DNA from: Spirosoma telluris
Lineage (GTDB): Bacteria > Bacteroidota > Bacteroidia > Cytophagales > Spirosomataceae
Reading direction: 5' to 3'
Assembly: GCA_003259005.1 (NCBI GenBank)
Contig: QLII01000001.1
Location: 558,001-622,000, forward strand
Length of the DNA stretch: 64,000 bases
Shown: piece by piece, positions 29,191-39,700 of the stretch
Numbering within the stretch: the first letter of the stretch is position 1
Layout: the number at the start of each line of letters is the position of its first letter
Notes under the pieces: model-generated
The model's input: only the letters and a program-made list of their open reading frames with translations
What the model was told of the DNA's origin: nothing
Database searches by the model: none
Made by a program: the position numbers and the translations under genes

Positions 29191-30103
29191 TTTTTTGGAG
29201 ACCTCATCATTGAAATTCTAAATTTAGATCGAAGGCTTTCAATAAATGTTAAGATGTTCAGCTTATCGAAAGACAACTTTCCTCAGCTTTACTTATCAGA
29301 TATTTCACGATAAGATGGATGCACTAACTAAATAGGTAAAATGGATTGCTTTTTTGCAGAACTACGCAGAAGGGTCAGTGCTCGTAAGAAACATAAACTG
29401 TCATAGCTAAAAGCATATATTTTCACCAGACCTGGGTCATTTATATGTCTATTTCTAATCTTATCTCCCTGGTTCCAAGATTTCATATTGCTAACTCTGC
29501 TGTTACTAGAATTAATATCTGTAATCAAGCGATTACTTAGCTTTCGTCACGGCATTTGATAAATATGGTTAACTCGTTTCCTGAAAATTTATCAATTGGT
29601 AGTTTGAAACTAGCTAGAAATTAGGATCGATAGACTCACTTTTTCAATCCTGTTTTTGAGCCATATAGCCACTGGAGTGATGTGTACTTAATTAATAGTT
29701 CCTGGGGTTGAAGATGCTAATAGTGCTACTACTATTACAATATATATTCAGGCTGTGTACTTAACGCTGAATGACCGTTTTGTTGAATGATGTTTGTCCA
29801 TCACGTTCGAGTCCCAAAGGTATTGAGCGTGATAGCCAAACATCAGTTACTTCCTATATGATTTCTCGGATGGTAAAAGCCAACATTTGATGAATGGTCT
29901 TTGACCTCAGCTATTTAACGAAGCGTGCAGCCTACTCCCTACTAGTAGCTAACTATACGCTAACGTAGGAGAAGTCGAACTTTATAGAATTCTAATTTAT
30001 GGGACATTCATGCGCTCATCCTTAACTATATCTTAAAGTTTATTAAAGGAATTCATTTGAATTTTTTTACAAAGTGGCCTCAAATCCATTAATTTCTATC
30101 CCT
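29191..30103. other. Long AT-rich gap without a recognisable gene
   Basis: Only short frames occur. Small plus-strand candidates at 29247 (29 codons), 29341 (21) and 29445 (31) lack a convincing leader or core. The region could hold decayed sequence, an RNA, or the long leader of the RHS gene. A second element-sized insertion was not seen. Confidence 0.45.
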
Positions 30104-33100
30104 ATGAGATTTTTTTACATCCTGCGTCTACTTACCTTCTACTTTTTGTCCGTCTTTTTTGCCTTACCCACATGGGGGCAAAGCGTAACTTATTCGGATC
30201 TGTATACGGCCAGTACGTTTGATAATAAAACAATTAATGTAGGCCTAGCCGTAGGTTCAACCAATGGGATTGCGGGTGCATCAGTTGGGGCTACCTATTC
30301 TATTCCAATAGCAGCAGCTAGTGGAACCAATGGAGTCGGCCCGCAACTTTCCATTAACTATAGCTCATCAGGCGGTAACGGAGTTTTAGGTATGGGATGG
30401 AGCCTGTCTGGGTTATCAATCATCAGTCGGATAGCTCTAACAGTTTATCATGATGGAGCAGCAGGCCCTGTTGAATTAAGCAACAATGATCGGTTCGCAT
30501 TAGATGGCATACGGCTTATCGCTACCAATGGAACGTATGGCGATAACAATACGACGTACGGTACAGAAAGCGAAACCTTTTCAACCGTTACGTCTTATAC
30601 TCAGGGCGGAATTAATGGTGTTGCTTGGTTTAAAGTAGTGACTAAAGAAGGAGTAACTATGGAATTTGGCAACACTGCCGATTCACGCTTCATGAATCAG
30701 GCCAATAATGCAGTCCTGTTCTGGCGGCTAAATAAAGTGCAACACCCCGATGGAAATTATATTGAGTTCGTTTATGACAATACGGATAGGGACTCTCGTA
30801 TTAGCCAGATTCATTATACAGGCAATACCACAACAGGATTATTGCCTTATAATACTATTGAATTTGGCTACAAGATTCGGTTTGATATCCGAACAATTTA
30901 TGAGGCTGGTTCGTCGCTGGTGAGTAAATATCTGCTTGATAATATTACAGTCAAAGCGGAAGGGAGCCTAATGAAAAAATACCAGTTTGATTACGCCCAT
31001 AATCAGATCAACTCCTACCTGAAGGCCGTCACCGAAATGGGTAGTGATAATTCACCCTTGAATCCGACCGTGTTTAAATATGGTGATACACCCGTACATA
31101 CAACAACTGTTTCCACTTCGATTCCAGTCGGAAACAATATCCAGGCAATTTCGGGCGATTACGACGGCGATGGAAAACGGGAAATCTTAGCGGCCCACCA
31201 GTCTGCCAATATATTGGGTATTCCTTATTTTGACAGCTTCACCATTTACAAAGCTAATGCAACGGGCACAGGCTATTCATCAACAGCTTCACAGTCTCTA
31301 CCTCCTGGTTTCACCATTGTTAATAAATATGAGATCCCAAATTCTAAAACGTTTTTACCCAACGATTTTACGGGTGATGGAGTGGATGACATTTTGACCT
31401 TGAATATTAGTTATAATGGTACGGAGTCTAAACTGGAAAATGTAACTATATATAAAAGTACCAATTACGGAACATCATTTGTACCAGAGGTCAGATCGAT
31501 TCAGCCAAATTATTATCGTATTCCTATTAATGGCCGCTTCTTCTATCCGGGCGATTTTGATGGCGACGGCATTTCTGAATATATTACCATACTAGGGAAT
31601 ACCTTAAACGATTATGAACCCTTTATATGTAGTAGTACAGTTTCAGGCGCTTGCTCAGCGATCAATATCTCGGGAACAACCAGTTTTGCGACAAATACCT
31701 GGACGACAGCTACCGATATACGAACGCTTGATTTTAATGGCGATGGGAAAACCGATCTGATGGTAATTGGGGGTAACGTGTGCGAAATTTTCAGCTTTAC
31801 GGGTAATACCGCTTCGCGGTTGTATACCGGTACTTTTCCCGATGCTACTAAGTCAATCTATATCGGTGATTTTAATGGCGATGGAAAAACGGATTTGCTT
31901 CAAGCTGATTTTGCCGCATCTTCTGCCATACAGGCAACGTCAACAGGCAACGGATTTAATCAGACCTCATTAACGCTGGTACAACCTGGCGCCAATGACC
32001 CAACGGTTACTAACCAGGATAATAATATTGTGGTGGGCGATTTTAATGGGGATGGTAGATCTGATTTCTATTACAAATGGGGGCGCACCAGAACGTTTAC
32101 CTCGACAAATGAAATTCATCTCTATACGGGGTCAGATGTTTATTATAGCCAGGGAGATGCATTTTTATACAAACAACTCACTTACACGCATGACATTTAT
32201 ACTGGTTATATTGGTGGCCCTTCTATAGTCACCTATATCACTGACTTCCCGGTTGATTTTAATGGCGATGGGAAAACAGATCTGGTTTCGTCTAATAGTT
32301 CATATCTATCCTATACTCTCTTTAACAAGGATGGCACCGAAAACCTACTCCATAAAGTAAGCAATGGGTTTAATCACATTACGGAGTGGACGTATAAGAA
32401 CCTGACAGAAGGTGGGAGCTTTTACTATCGAAGTAGTACCGGTAATTATCCCGTTAATGCCATCCAACCAGCACTTTATGCCGTTTGGGAACTCAAAGTA
32501 CAGAATGGTATTGGTGGTATCGCCACAAGTCAGTATACCTATGGAGGAGCTATGTTCCACCGGGCAGGGAAGGGCTTTCTAGGTTTTACCAGCGGCACTA
32601 CCAATAATCTGACTACAGGTATAAATACCCTATCTGTCAACGAGTTTAGTAGCCAGTTTTTTGTTCAGGCTCCCAAAGAAACTACTACTTATCTAGCTAG
32701 TAATGGCGCTGAACTTACTAAAACTACGCAAACTAACCAATGGGTTGACTTGGGTAATAAACGATTTTGGTACCGAGTTAATGGCTCCAATCTAAACAAT
32801 ACGTTTGAAGGACGTACTGCTAGTACTACCTATCAGTATGATAGCTATGGTAACATCACCCAAAGAACAGTTAACAACAACAATGTTGAAACTACTACAA
32901 CACAAACCCAATATCAGGCCTTCGTTACCGCCACCCCCAATCGACCAACGTTTGAAATGGTAACCAAAACCCGCTCGGGACAGGACCCCTACCAAGTACA
33001 AACGGTCTATCAGTATACCAATAAGGGTCAACTTAGTTTGAAGGTGGAATTTTACGGGCAGGCCAAAAGTGTGACTACCTCTTATGGGTACCATAACCTG

Positions 33101-36100
33101 GGGTATGTGAATACCACAACAGTTTCGCCAAGTGGTCTGAATCAACGTTCCTCGTCGGCCAGTTATGACGACAAGGGCCGCTACCCAACTAGTACCACTA
33201 ATGAACTGGGCCAGACGGCCTCTGCTTCTTACGATAATCGCTGGGGTAAACCCCTTACTGAAACGGGCATCGATGGATTGACTACCAGTTTTGAGTACGA
33301 TGTTTTCGGCCGTAGGAAAAAAACAAATTTGCCCGAAGGGTACAGTATCCAGCAGTCATATGGCTGGGATTTTTCGAATGGGGCGCTTTATTACACTAAC
33401 CTGCAACATCCCGGCAAACCTGATGTGAAGACCTGGTACGATGTGCTGGGCCGTCAGGTGATGAAACAGACAGAAGGCATGAATGGGCAGTGGATCACCC
33501 AGACCCAGTACTACGATACAAGGGGTAATGTGGCCGGTTCAACTCAGCCATATTTGCCAGGTGAGAGCGTGCTGACCACTACCAATGGCTATGATGAGTA
33601 CAACCGGCAAATCAATTCAGTGAATCCAGCATTTGGGACGAGTTCCCAAAGCTATGCCTACAGCAATGGAAACCTGACGGTGACTACCACTAACCCGGCA
33701 AATCAGCAAAGTACTAAGACCACCGATGCCAGCGGTCAGGTAGTGAGTGCTAGTGACGTAGGCGGAGCACTAACGTACACTTACTATAGTCATGGTGGTG
33801 TACGCGAAGTGAAAAAAGATGGTACTGTTATTAACAGCAGCGAGTACGATGTATATGGACGGCAGACTAAGCTGATTGATGCCAATGCCGGAACCACTAC
33901 CTACGATTACGATGCGTTGGGACAGCTGTTGACCCAGACGAATGCAAATGGTCAAACACATACCTTGCAGTACGATTTGCAGGGCCGAGTGACTAGCCGT
34001 AGTGGTCCCGAAGGCACTACCACCACAGAGTATTATGGCTCTCTGGGCAGCTCGACAAACAAACTCAAAAAGGTTACAAGTTTTGCGGGCAATACTACCG
34101 AGTACGCTTATGATAGTTATAGTCGATTACAAACGATCACGCAAACCGTAGATGGCAGTGGCTATACAACCACCTTAAGTTATAACACCTATGGCGATGT
34201 TACCTCGAAAAGTTATTCGACGGGTTTTGGCATCAACAACAATTATGATGGGAATGGTTATCTGACCTCCATTAAGAATAGTGCCAACAGTGTCACCCTC
34301 TACAGCACGGGTAGTCTCAATGGGCTGGGGCAGATAAAGACCTATAGCCTAGGCAATGGCAAAAACTCCAGTATTGATTACTTTTATGGGACCCCAACCC
34401 GTTATTATACCCCAGGTGTGCAGGACCTAAACCTGAGCTGGAATTTTCAGGCCGGTAACCTGAATTACCGACAGGATGCCATTAAGAATAAAAAAGAAAA
34501 CTTTACCTATGATAACCTAAATCGGCTGACGAGTTTCCAGGTAGAGGGACAGTCGGGGATTACAATGAATTATGCTGTTTCGGGGAATATCAATTCCAAG
34601 ACCGATGTAGGCAGTTATTCCTATCTGGCTGGCAAGCCCAACGCGGTCGAGTACATAAGCAACCCATCGGGCGTTATTTCTACCCAGCAGCAGCTGATTA
34701 GTTACACGGGGTTTCTACAGCCGCAAACCATAACTGAGAATGGATATGAGCTGACCTATACCTATGGAGCCGGTTATGACCGTTACAAAGGTGTTTTAAA
34801 GCAAAACGGTAACGTAACCTGGACTCGGTATTATCTGGGGGATCAGGAGCGTCATAACAACAAATACCTGTATTACATCCAGAGCCCTGCTGGCCTGGCG
34901 GCAATTGTGGTCCGGGAGAACGGTAATGAAAGTTACTACTATACCTATACCGATCATCTAGGGTCAATTCTGACGGCAACCGATGGGAGCGGGAATGTAG
35001 TGGCCGAGCAGAATTTTGATCCTTGGGGCCGGCGACGGAACGTTAACAATTGGACCTATAGCAATGTAGGCGGTGTTCCAGATTGGTTATACCGGGGTTA
35101 CACAGGCCATGAGATGCTGGATCCCTTTGTACTCATCAACATGAACGGGAGGATTTATGACCCAGTGGCAGGTAGAGTACTAAGTCCAGATAATTATGTA
35201 ACAGGTTTGGTTGACACCCAGGCTTTCAATCGCTATTCTTATGCCTTAAATAACCCACTCAAATATACAGATCCAGATGGCAATAACCCTATTCTGGGGG
35301 CAATTATCGGTGGTTTGGGTTATTTCTTAAGTGTAGCATTCAGCGATGGTGGGTTTAATAACTGGAACTGGGGCCAGTTTGCTTTCTCGGCCATTGCAGG
35401 AGCCGTCACTTCAGGTTTTGCCATGGGTATTGGCGATGTGGCTTCTGGAATTAGCAACAACCTACTGAGGGCAGGGTTTCAATTAAGCGCTCATGGATTA
35501 GTTGGGGGCTATATTTCAGTGGCTCAAGGAGGTAATTTTGGTACTGGATTGCTGACGAGTGCTGCTGGTTCGATTATGGGTAGTGCAACGGGGGCTTTGG
35601 GGTTCAATGGATTAGCTCAAGTGGGCACATCCGCTTTGTTTGGGGGGTAGCTTCGGCATTAAGTGGTGGAGATTTCTGGAGGGGAGTCGCACAGGCAGGT
35701 ATTGTAGCAGGATTCAATCATTTTTTACATCCTATGTTACAAGACGATCCTATCGTTGAAAAAAGGAGGGCACTAGCACGTGCGGCTTTGGAAGATGCAA
35801 AAGATAAATCTACTGATTGGGCCTATGGAGTACCAGCAAAGGGATGGAAGTGTAACATATTTTGTGGAGATAAGATGAGGGCACTTGGAATGTATCCCAA
35901 AGAGGAAGGATATATAAGTGCTGGCACTTGGGGAGATGAGAACACCGAAATTGCTGGCTGGCAAATATTGAAAAATGAACCACCTCAAGCTGGTGATATA
36001 GGTGCATATAGTCGGAGTAGTGGAACAACTACAGGGCATATGGGTATCATGAACTCAAGTACAAAAATTATTTATGCGGGTTCTGATTATGTGAAAACGG

Positions 36101-36189
36101 CGACTATCCAAGGTTTTAATCAAGAAGCCGCAAACCGGGGCTATACAATAACATGGGTTTATCGCAGATTTGTCGGATTTAATAAATAA
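30104..36189 (+). CDS. Secreted SpvB/RHS-repeat polymorphic toxin with CHAP/NlpC-like C-terminal tip (one frameshift in G6)
   Basis: ATG 30104 gives a signal peptide (MRFFYILRLLTFYFLSVFF to TWGQ). Order: SpvB-type domain (SIPIAAASGTNGVGPQLSIN, YSSSGGNGVLGMGWSLSGLS), FG-GAP/VCBS repeats (DFNGDGKTDLL and variants, about residues 350-740), YD repeats (about 900-1600), and the RHS core (DPWGRR, GRIYDPVAGRVLSPDNYV, NRYSYALNNPLKYTDPDG, to about 1722). A TAG follows GGGGGG at 35642-35647. One added G reads on as GVASALSGGDFWRGVAQAG into the tip, which ends at 36189; the total is 2028 residues. The tip has KGWKCNIFCGDKM (candidate Cys) and QAGDIGAY with TTGHMGIM (candidate His), the arrangement of CHAP/NlpC-type peptidoglycan hydrolases. 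The next gene is a candidate immunity protein. Confidence 0.85.
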
Positions 36190-36197
36190 CTACTTAG

Positions 36198-36725
36198 ATG
36201 TTAACAAAATTTCTACTCGCCCTGTGGTTGCTTGGGAATTCATCTCCATGTACGCCCAAAAGTAATGCTGTTTTTATGCAAATGATTGATAGTCAGAAAG
36301 GAAGTTTTACTACTCAGGATCCGGATGATGAGTGGTACGGTTTACCCTGGCATACTTTGGGGGTAAAAGAATTTAAGCCCTTTGCCCGGATTTACAACAA
36401 TCCGACTCTTTATGTTGCCTGTGCCATGGAGTATATGCGGGATACAACGTATAATCATCGGAGCAAGCATTTTGCTTTGCTTTCCATGGAAAAGTTACCT
36501 TTCAAGGATTGTCTGAAAACGCTGGCACTTTGTTACAGACTGTATAAATCTGGACTTATTCATGAAGAAACCTTATCTGAAGCATTACTATTAGGCTTTT
36601 CAGAAAGTAATGTATTTGATAAAAATAAAGGTAATCCTGCTCTTGTGTCAATTTTAAAGAAAATGGCGTCGGATAAAACACTACCTACTTATATGCACAA
36701 GACCATTTCCCGTATGTTAAATTGA
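36198..36725 (+). CDS. Exported protein of unknown family, candidate immunity protein
   Basis: 175 residues, starting 8 bp after the toxin tip. The N-terminus (MLTKFLLALWLLGNSSPC) is a signal peptide, possibly with a lipidated Cys18, although the residues before it are not a standard lipobox. The rest is helical and charged, with PDDEWYGLPWHTLGVKEFKP and several Cys residues (MLTK... CAMEYM, DCLKTLALCYRL). I do not recognise a family. Position directly after an RHS toxin tip, small size and export to the envelope, where a peptidoglycan hydrolase would act, together suggest it neutralises that toxin. This is inference from context. Confidence 0.55.
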   Translation: MLTKFLLALWLLGNSSPCTPKSNAVFMQMIDSQKGSFTTQDPDDEWYGLPWHTLGVKEFKPFARIYNNPTLYVACAMEYMRDTTYNHRSKHFALLSMEKLPFKDCLKTLALCYRLYKSGLIHEETLSEALLLGFSESNVFDKNKGNPALVSILKKMASDKTLPTYMHKTISRMLN

Positions 36726-37071
36726 TAAAAGGGTCTGCTAAACTAGTTTAATCTATTTCTAACTTAGTCACCTCTGATTTCCTTAAAGAGAACCTCATTT
36801 CTACTTAATCTAAGGTCTCCATTATGGACGAGTGGTCAGCTTAACATTAAGTAATTACACACAAGTAATGAAGTATAACCTATATGTTGTAAGTGGAGTT
36901 CTATGGCTTCGTTGTAGTTTATCTATTAAAGAAAGAAATTGTTTTGACTAACCTGAACTTTTGTAAACTGTAATCATAATCCATTCTTATCGAATTGATG
37001 TTCCCGCTTGAATTTTTTTTTTTTTTTCCATCAGTATGCTTTTAATGAAAAAATAAGTGTTAACAGTTTTA
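36726..37071. other. Spacer with a T15 tract, no gene seen
   Basis: About 345 bp. It contains an uninterrupted run of 15 T (37013-37027) about 45 bp before the next start codon; such a tract can vary in length and alter promoter spacing. No other feature stands out. Confidence 0.5.
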
Positions 37072-37635
37072 ATGATGAAAAACTTCTACTTAGCCCTTTT
37101 TTTTATGCTGGTAATTTCCCAGTCACTGGCTCAACCTAGATTTTCGTATGATCAGGCAGGAAACCGAGTACAACGATCATCTCCCCCTGATTTAGTTCTA
37201 AATCTAGTGCTTCTCCAGGCCAACTTTGGGGCTAATGCCGCCCAAAACTTTGTGGTAAATATTTTCGAAGTCGTAGGCACAGCAACCTCTAGCGGTACTG
37301 TAGAGCTTGTAGTCACTGCTCCCGTGGGTTATACCCTTTCGTTTAATAATAGTATTACCACGATTAATGTTTTTGCATTAGGAAACCAAACCGTTAACAA
37401 TCCAAATTGGACAGCTACTAATATTGTTGCTAATCGACAAATCACAGTTAAGATGAATGCTGGGCAATATATTGCTGCAGGTGGTTCTTCTGCACTTGGC
37501 TTTACTATTACTCGCACTACTGCCAATAGCGGATCTACATCAAGTATCACGGCTAGTATAACTAATGATTCTACATTAACGTATGATAGCAATTCAAGTA
37601 ATAATATTTACGCTCGTATTATAAATGCTCTTTGA
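37072..37635 (+). CDS. Secreted beta-rich protein with a single YD-like motif, function unknown
   Basis: From ATG 37072 the signal peptide runs MMKNFYLALFFMLVISQSLAQ. The mature protein begins PRFSYDQAGNRVQRS, a single perfect RHS/YD-type unit. Then comes a Ser/Thr/Asn-rich segment with alternating hydrophobics (VLNLVLLQANFGANAAQNFV, SGTVELVVTAPVGYTLSF, SSSALGFTITRT-like) resembling DUF11/invasin-type sandwich domains. About 187 residues. The YD unit suggests it arose by truncation or recombination from an RHS protein such as the one upstream. Role unknown. Confidence 0.55.
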   Translation: MMKNFYLALFFMLVISQSLAQPRFSYDQAGNRVQRSSPPDLVLNLVLLQANFGANAAQNFVVNIFEVVGTATSSGTVELVVTAPVGYTLSFNNSITTINVFALGNQTVNNPNWTATNIVANRQITVKMNAGQYIAAGGSSALGFTITRTTANSGSTSSITASITNDSTLTYDSNSSNNIYARIINAL

Positions 37636-37712
37636 TCAAAATAAACAGATTTTTTGACGATATAATGCTTTATTTATATGGTTAAGAGAGGCATTTCCTA
37701 GCGGCAGATTCC

Positions 37713-37800
37713 TAAGAGCGTGTTTGGTCATGGCTTTGTCGTTTGGCGACCACAAAGTTGACTCCACTACCAGTACTTTTCAATTCCAAAACACGCTCTA
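37713..37800. mobile_element. MITE-like element, about 85 bp
   Basis: Terminal inverted repeats AGAGCGTGTTTGG (37715-37727) and CCAAAACACGCTCT (37786-37799), near-perfect with one extra base, flanked by TA on both sides. The 58-bp interior has no frame. The ends resemble those of IS5/IS4-type elements of Bacteroidota from memory, so this may be a non-autonomous derivative. Confidence 0.6.
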
Positions 37801-37945
37801 AAAGGACAAACTAAAACTGAATTTATTTACTACAACTTGGTCTTAAACCAGCTTAATGAAAGTAAAAAAGTCCTTATTACAGAATAACAGCTATGGTCTA
37901 TAGTGTTTAAGCATCTTGTTTTGATAGATTTTAAACGTCACTAAA

Positions 37946-38656
37946 ATGAAAAACGCTTTCTTTTTAGTTTTTTTGGTATCTTTTTTGTCGAGTTGCAAAA
38001 AAGAGGAAATACCACTAACCGATAATACACCTATTACGATTCCAGATTCTGGATTTGAAGACTATCTTGTGTATTTAAATATTGATTCGGATCGAACTGT
38101 CAATGGAAGCATTAAGTATGGCGATATCAAATCTGTTGATACGCTTCGTTTGATTGTTACGGCACAACGTCCCACAATTAAAAACTTAAAAGGGATTGCG
38201 TATTTTACTAACTTAAAATATCTGGATTGCACGGGATGGGCCATTGACCAGCTAGATGTCAGCCAAAATCCTAATTTGGAGTTTCTAAACTGCTCTACGA
38301 ATCCCTCCGCTGGTGAAGGCTACTATCCTCCTGCGCAAATAAGCCAGTTACTATTTGGGAAAGCTAATAATAAATTGAAGATACTGCACTGTAATAAGAA
38401 TTTGATCCGAACACTGGATTTAACTACTTTACCTTCTTTAACGCAATTATTTTGCACAGGCAGCTTATTAACGGAGTTAGATGTAAGTCACAATAAAAAT
38501 TTAACCACCTGTTGGACTACGAATAGCCCCCAGTTAAAAACGATTTATGTATCCTCGCTCAACCAGGTAGATTCCACCCGTTCACAAGATGGTGGTACTA
38601 TTGGCGGAAGTTATAAATGGTTCAAAGATGCATATACCATCTATAAAGTGCGATAG
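37946..38656 (+). CDS. Leucine-rich-repeat lipoprotein
   Basis: 236 residues. Lipoprotein signal FLVFLVSFLSSC with the Cys at 17, then KKEEIP. After IPDSGFEDYLVYLNIDSD comes a short series of leucine-rich-repeat units of the DUF/BspA-like kind: GIAYFTNLKYLDC, QLDVSQNPNLEFLNC, KLKILHCNKNLIRTLDL, SLTQLFCTGSLLTELDV and HNKNLTTCW. The opening pattern is common in surface lipoproteins of Bacteroidota that bind proteins or polysaccharides. No partner gene is evident, and the MITE-like element lies upstream. Confidence 0.75.
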   Translation: MKNAFFLVFLVSFLSSCKKEEIPLTDNTPITIPDSGFEDYLVYLNIDSDRTVNGSIKYGDIKSVDTLRLIVTAQRPTIKNLKGIAYFTNLKYLDCTGWAIDQLDVSQNPNLEFLNCSTNPSAGEGYYPPAQISQLLFGKANNKLKILHCNKNLIRTLDLTTLPSLTQLFCTGSLLTELDVSHNKNLTTCWTTNSPQLKTIYVSSLNQVDSTRSQDGGTIGGSYKWFKDAYTIYKVR

Positions 38657-38664
38657 GAGGATAG

Positions 38665-38793
38665 TTTGCCATTCCATTCAGTGAAGGTCTGGTAGTTTAT
38701 AACCGTCTTCAGAACGGCCCGCTGGAAGCAGCCCGATTGGCTGATGGTCAATTCCGCATTCAATTCACTGACGTACTCCTTAGAAAGACCTAG
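38665..38793 (+). pseudogene. Short coding remnant, unidentified
   Basis: A 42-codon open stretch without a start codon, reading FAIPFSEGLVVYNRLQNGPL and onward to a TAG at 38791. It has coding-like composition (EAARLADGQFRIQFTD). It may be the tail of a lost gene. I cannot name the family. Confidence 0.25.
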
Positions 38794-38881
38794 TAATTTT
38801 AATTCTTTGCGCCTGTTACTTAATTAATGTCTCAGATGTTGAAATTCGCCTTTGTATAAACTGGATGATAATTACGGACAA

Positions 38882-39355
38882 ATGAAACAAATTCTACCCT
38901 TTTACCTACTCTTTTTTATTTTGGTTTCCTTTACTGGAAGGAGCCAGGAAATGACCCTTTTGAAGGGAGGCCGGGTCTCTTTTCAAGGCCAAATAATGAG
39001 CAAGCCTAAGGAGATACTACCAATTATTTCCCAAAAAGATAATCCTGAGCTAACAACCGCATTCAATACCTATAAATCTAACAGAGACTGGGCCAATATA
39101 CTTGGCGTTGTAGGTGGCTTTGGCGTTGGTTACTCCTTAGGTGGTGCCATTGTAGGGCGCAAGTTAAGTGGTGGCTTACTAGCTGGTGGAGCGGCTATTC
39201 TTGGCGTTGGTTTACTCGTAAACGGTTCGGCCAATCGATCCTTACAGCGTGTTGTCCAGTTATTCAACGGTGGCTCAGTTTCCGAAGTTCAAATTGAGCT
39301 GTTCATAAAAAGTGAAGACTACCTGAACGCGGTTGGCGTAAAGTTTAGGTTTTAG
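38882..39355 (+). CDS. Small exported protein with glycine-rich membrane region, unknown function
   Basis: 157 residues from ATG 38882. Signal peptide MKQILPFYLLFFILVSFTGRSQ. A central glycine-zipper-like stretch (ILGVVGGFGVGYSLGGAIVG and GGLLAGGAAILGVGLLVNGS) probably spans or packs in a membrane. The ends are polar. No known domain. A strong terminator follows 30 bp after the stop. Confidence 0.6.
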   Translation: MKQILPFYLLFFILVSFTGRSQEMTLLKGGRVSFQGQIMSKPKEILPIISQKDNPELTTAFNTYKSNRDWANILGVVGGFGVGYSLGGAIVGRKLSGGLLAGGAAILGVGLLVNGSANRSLQRVVQLFNGGSVSEVQIELFIKSEDYLNAVGVKFRF

Positions 39356-39384
39356 TCTTGATCCCAGATAAGGAATAAACAAAA

Positions 39385-39422
39385 GAAACCAGCCGGGTTA
39401 GGGCTGGTTTCAGGGTTTTTTC
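39385..39422 (+). terminator. Rho-independent terminator
   Basis: Perfect 10-bp stem GAAACCAGCC / GGCTGGTTTC, 7-nt loop, followed by AGGG and six T. Ends the transcript of the small exported protein gene and lies between it and the minus-strand tRNA. Confidence 0.85.
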
Positions 39423-39443
39423 AGTGGACAACTGATCATTTTG

Positions 39444-39515
39444 TGACCGATACGGGAATCGAACCCGTGTTACCGCCGTGAAAGGGCGATGTCCTAACCG
39501 CTAGACGAATCGGCC
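39444..39515 (-). tRNA. tRNA-Glu (anticodon TTC)
   Basis: Read on the minus strand: acceptor GGCCGAT pairing with ATCGGTC, D-arm TCTAGCGGTTAGGACA, anticodon loop CCTTTCACG with TTC, and T-arm GGGTTCGAATCCC. The 3' CCA is not encoded. Standard for tRNA-Glu. Confidence 0.95.
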
Positions 39516-39700
39516 GTCTTGTTTAAAAGACCCATCAGTTTGGCTTGTGGCTACCCTGGTGGCGAATCGTGGTGCAAAGGTAAGGCAATGTTTTTAAAAT
39601 GCAACACTCACCACTAAAATTTTTCTAAAAAAAGGGTTCGTGGTCGATTTACTGCTATTTTTGAGGAGGTTAGCTTTCTCATTTTTTTTTCATCGCATTC

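Noticed and set aside
29247..29541. Three short frames after lanB considered as further RiPP precursors
   Set aside because: No Lys-rich leader, no Gly junction, and cores not enriched for Cys; nothing resembles the peptide at 24693.
30104..35650. The YD/VCBS region as a tandem DNA repeat
   Set aside because: The repeats are protein-level (DFNGDGKTDL, YDxxGR); the DNA copies have diverged and are ordinary coding sequence.
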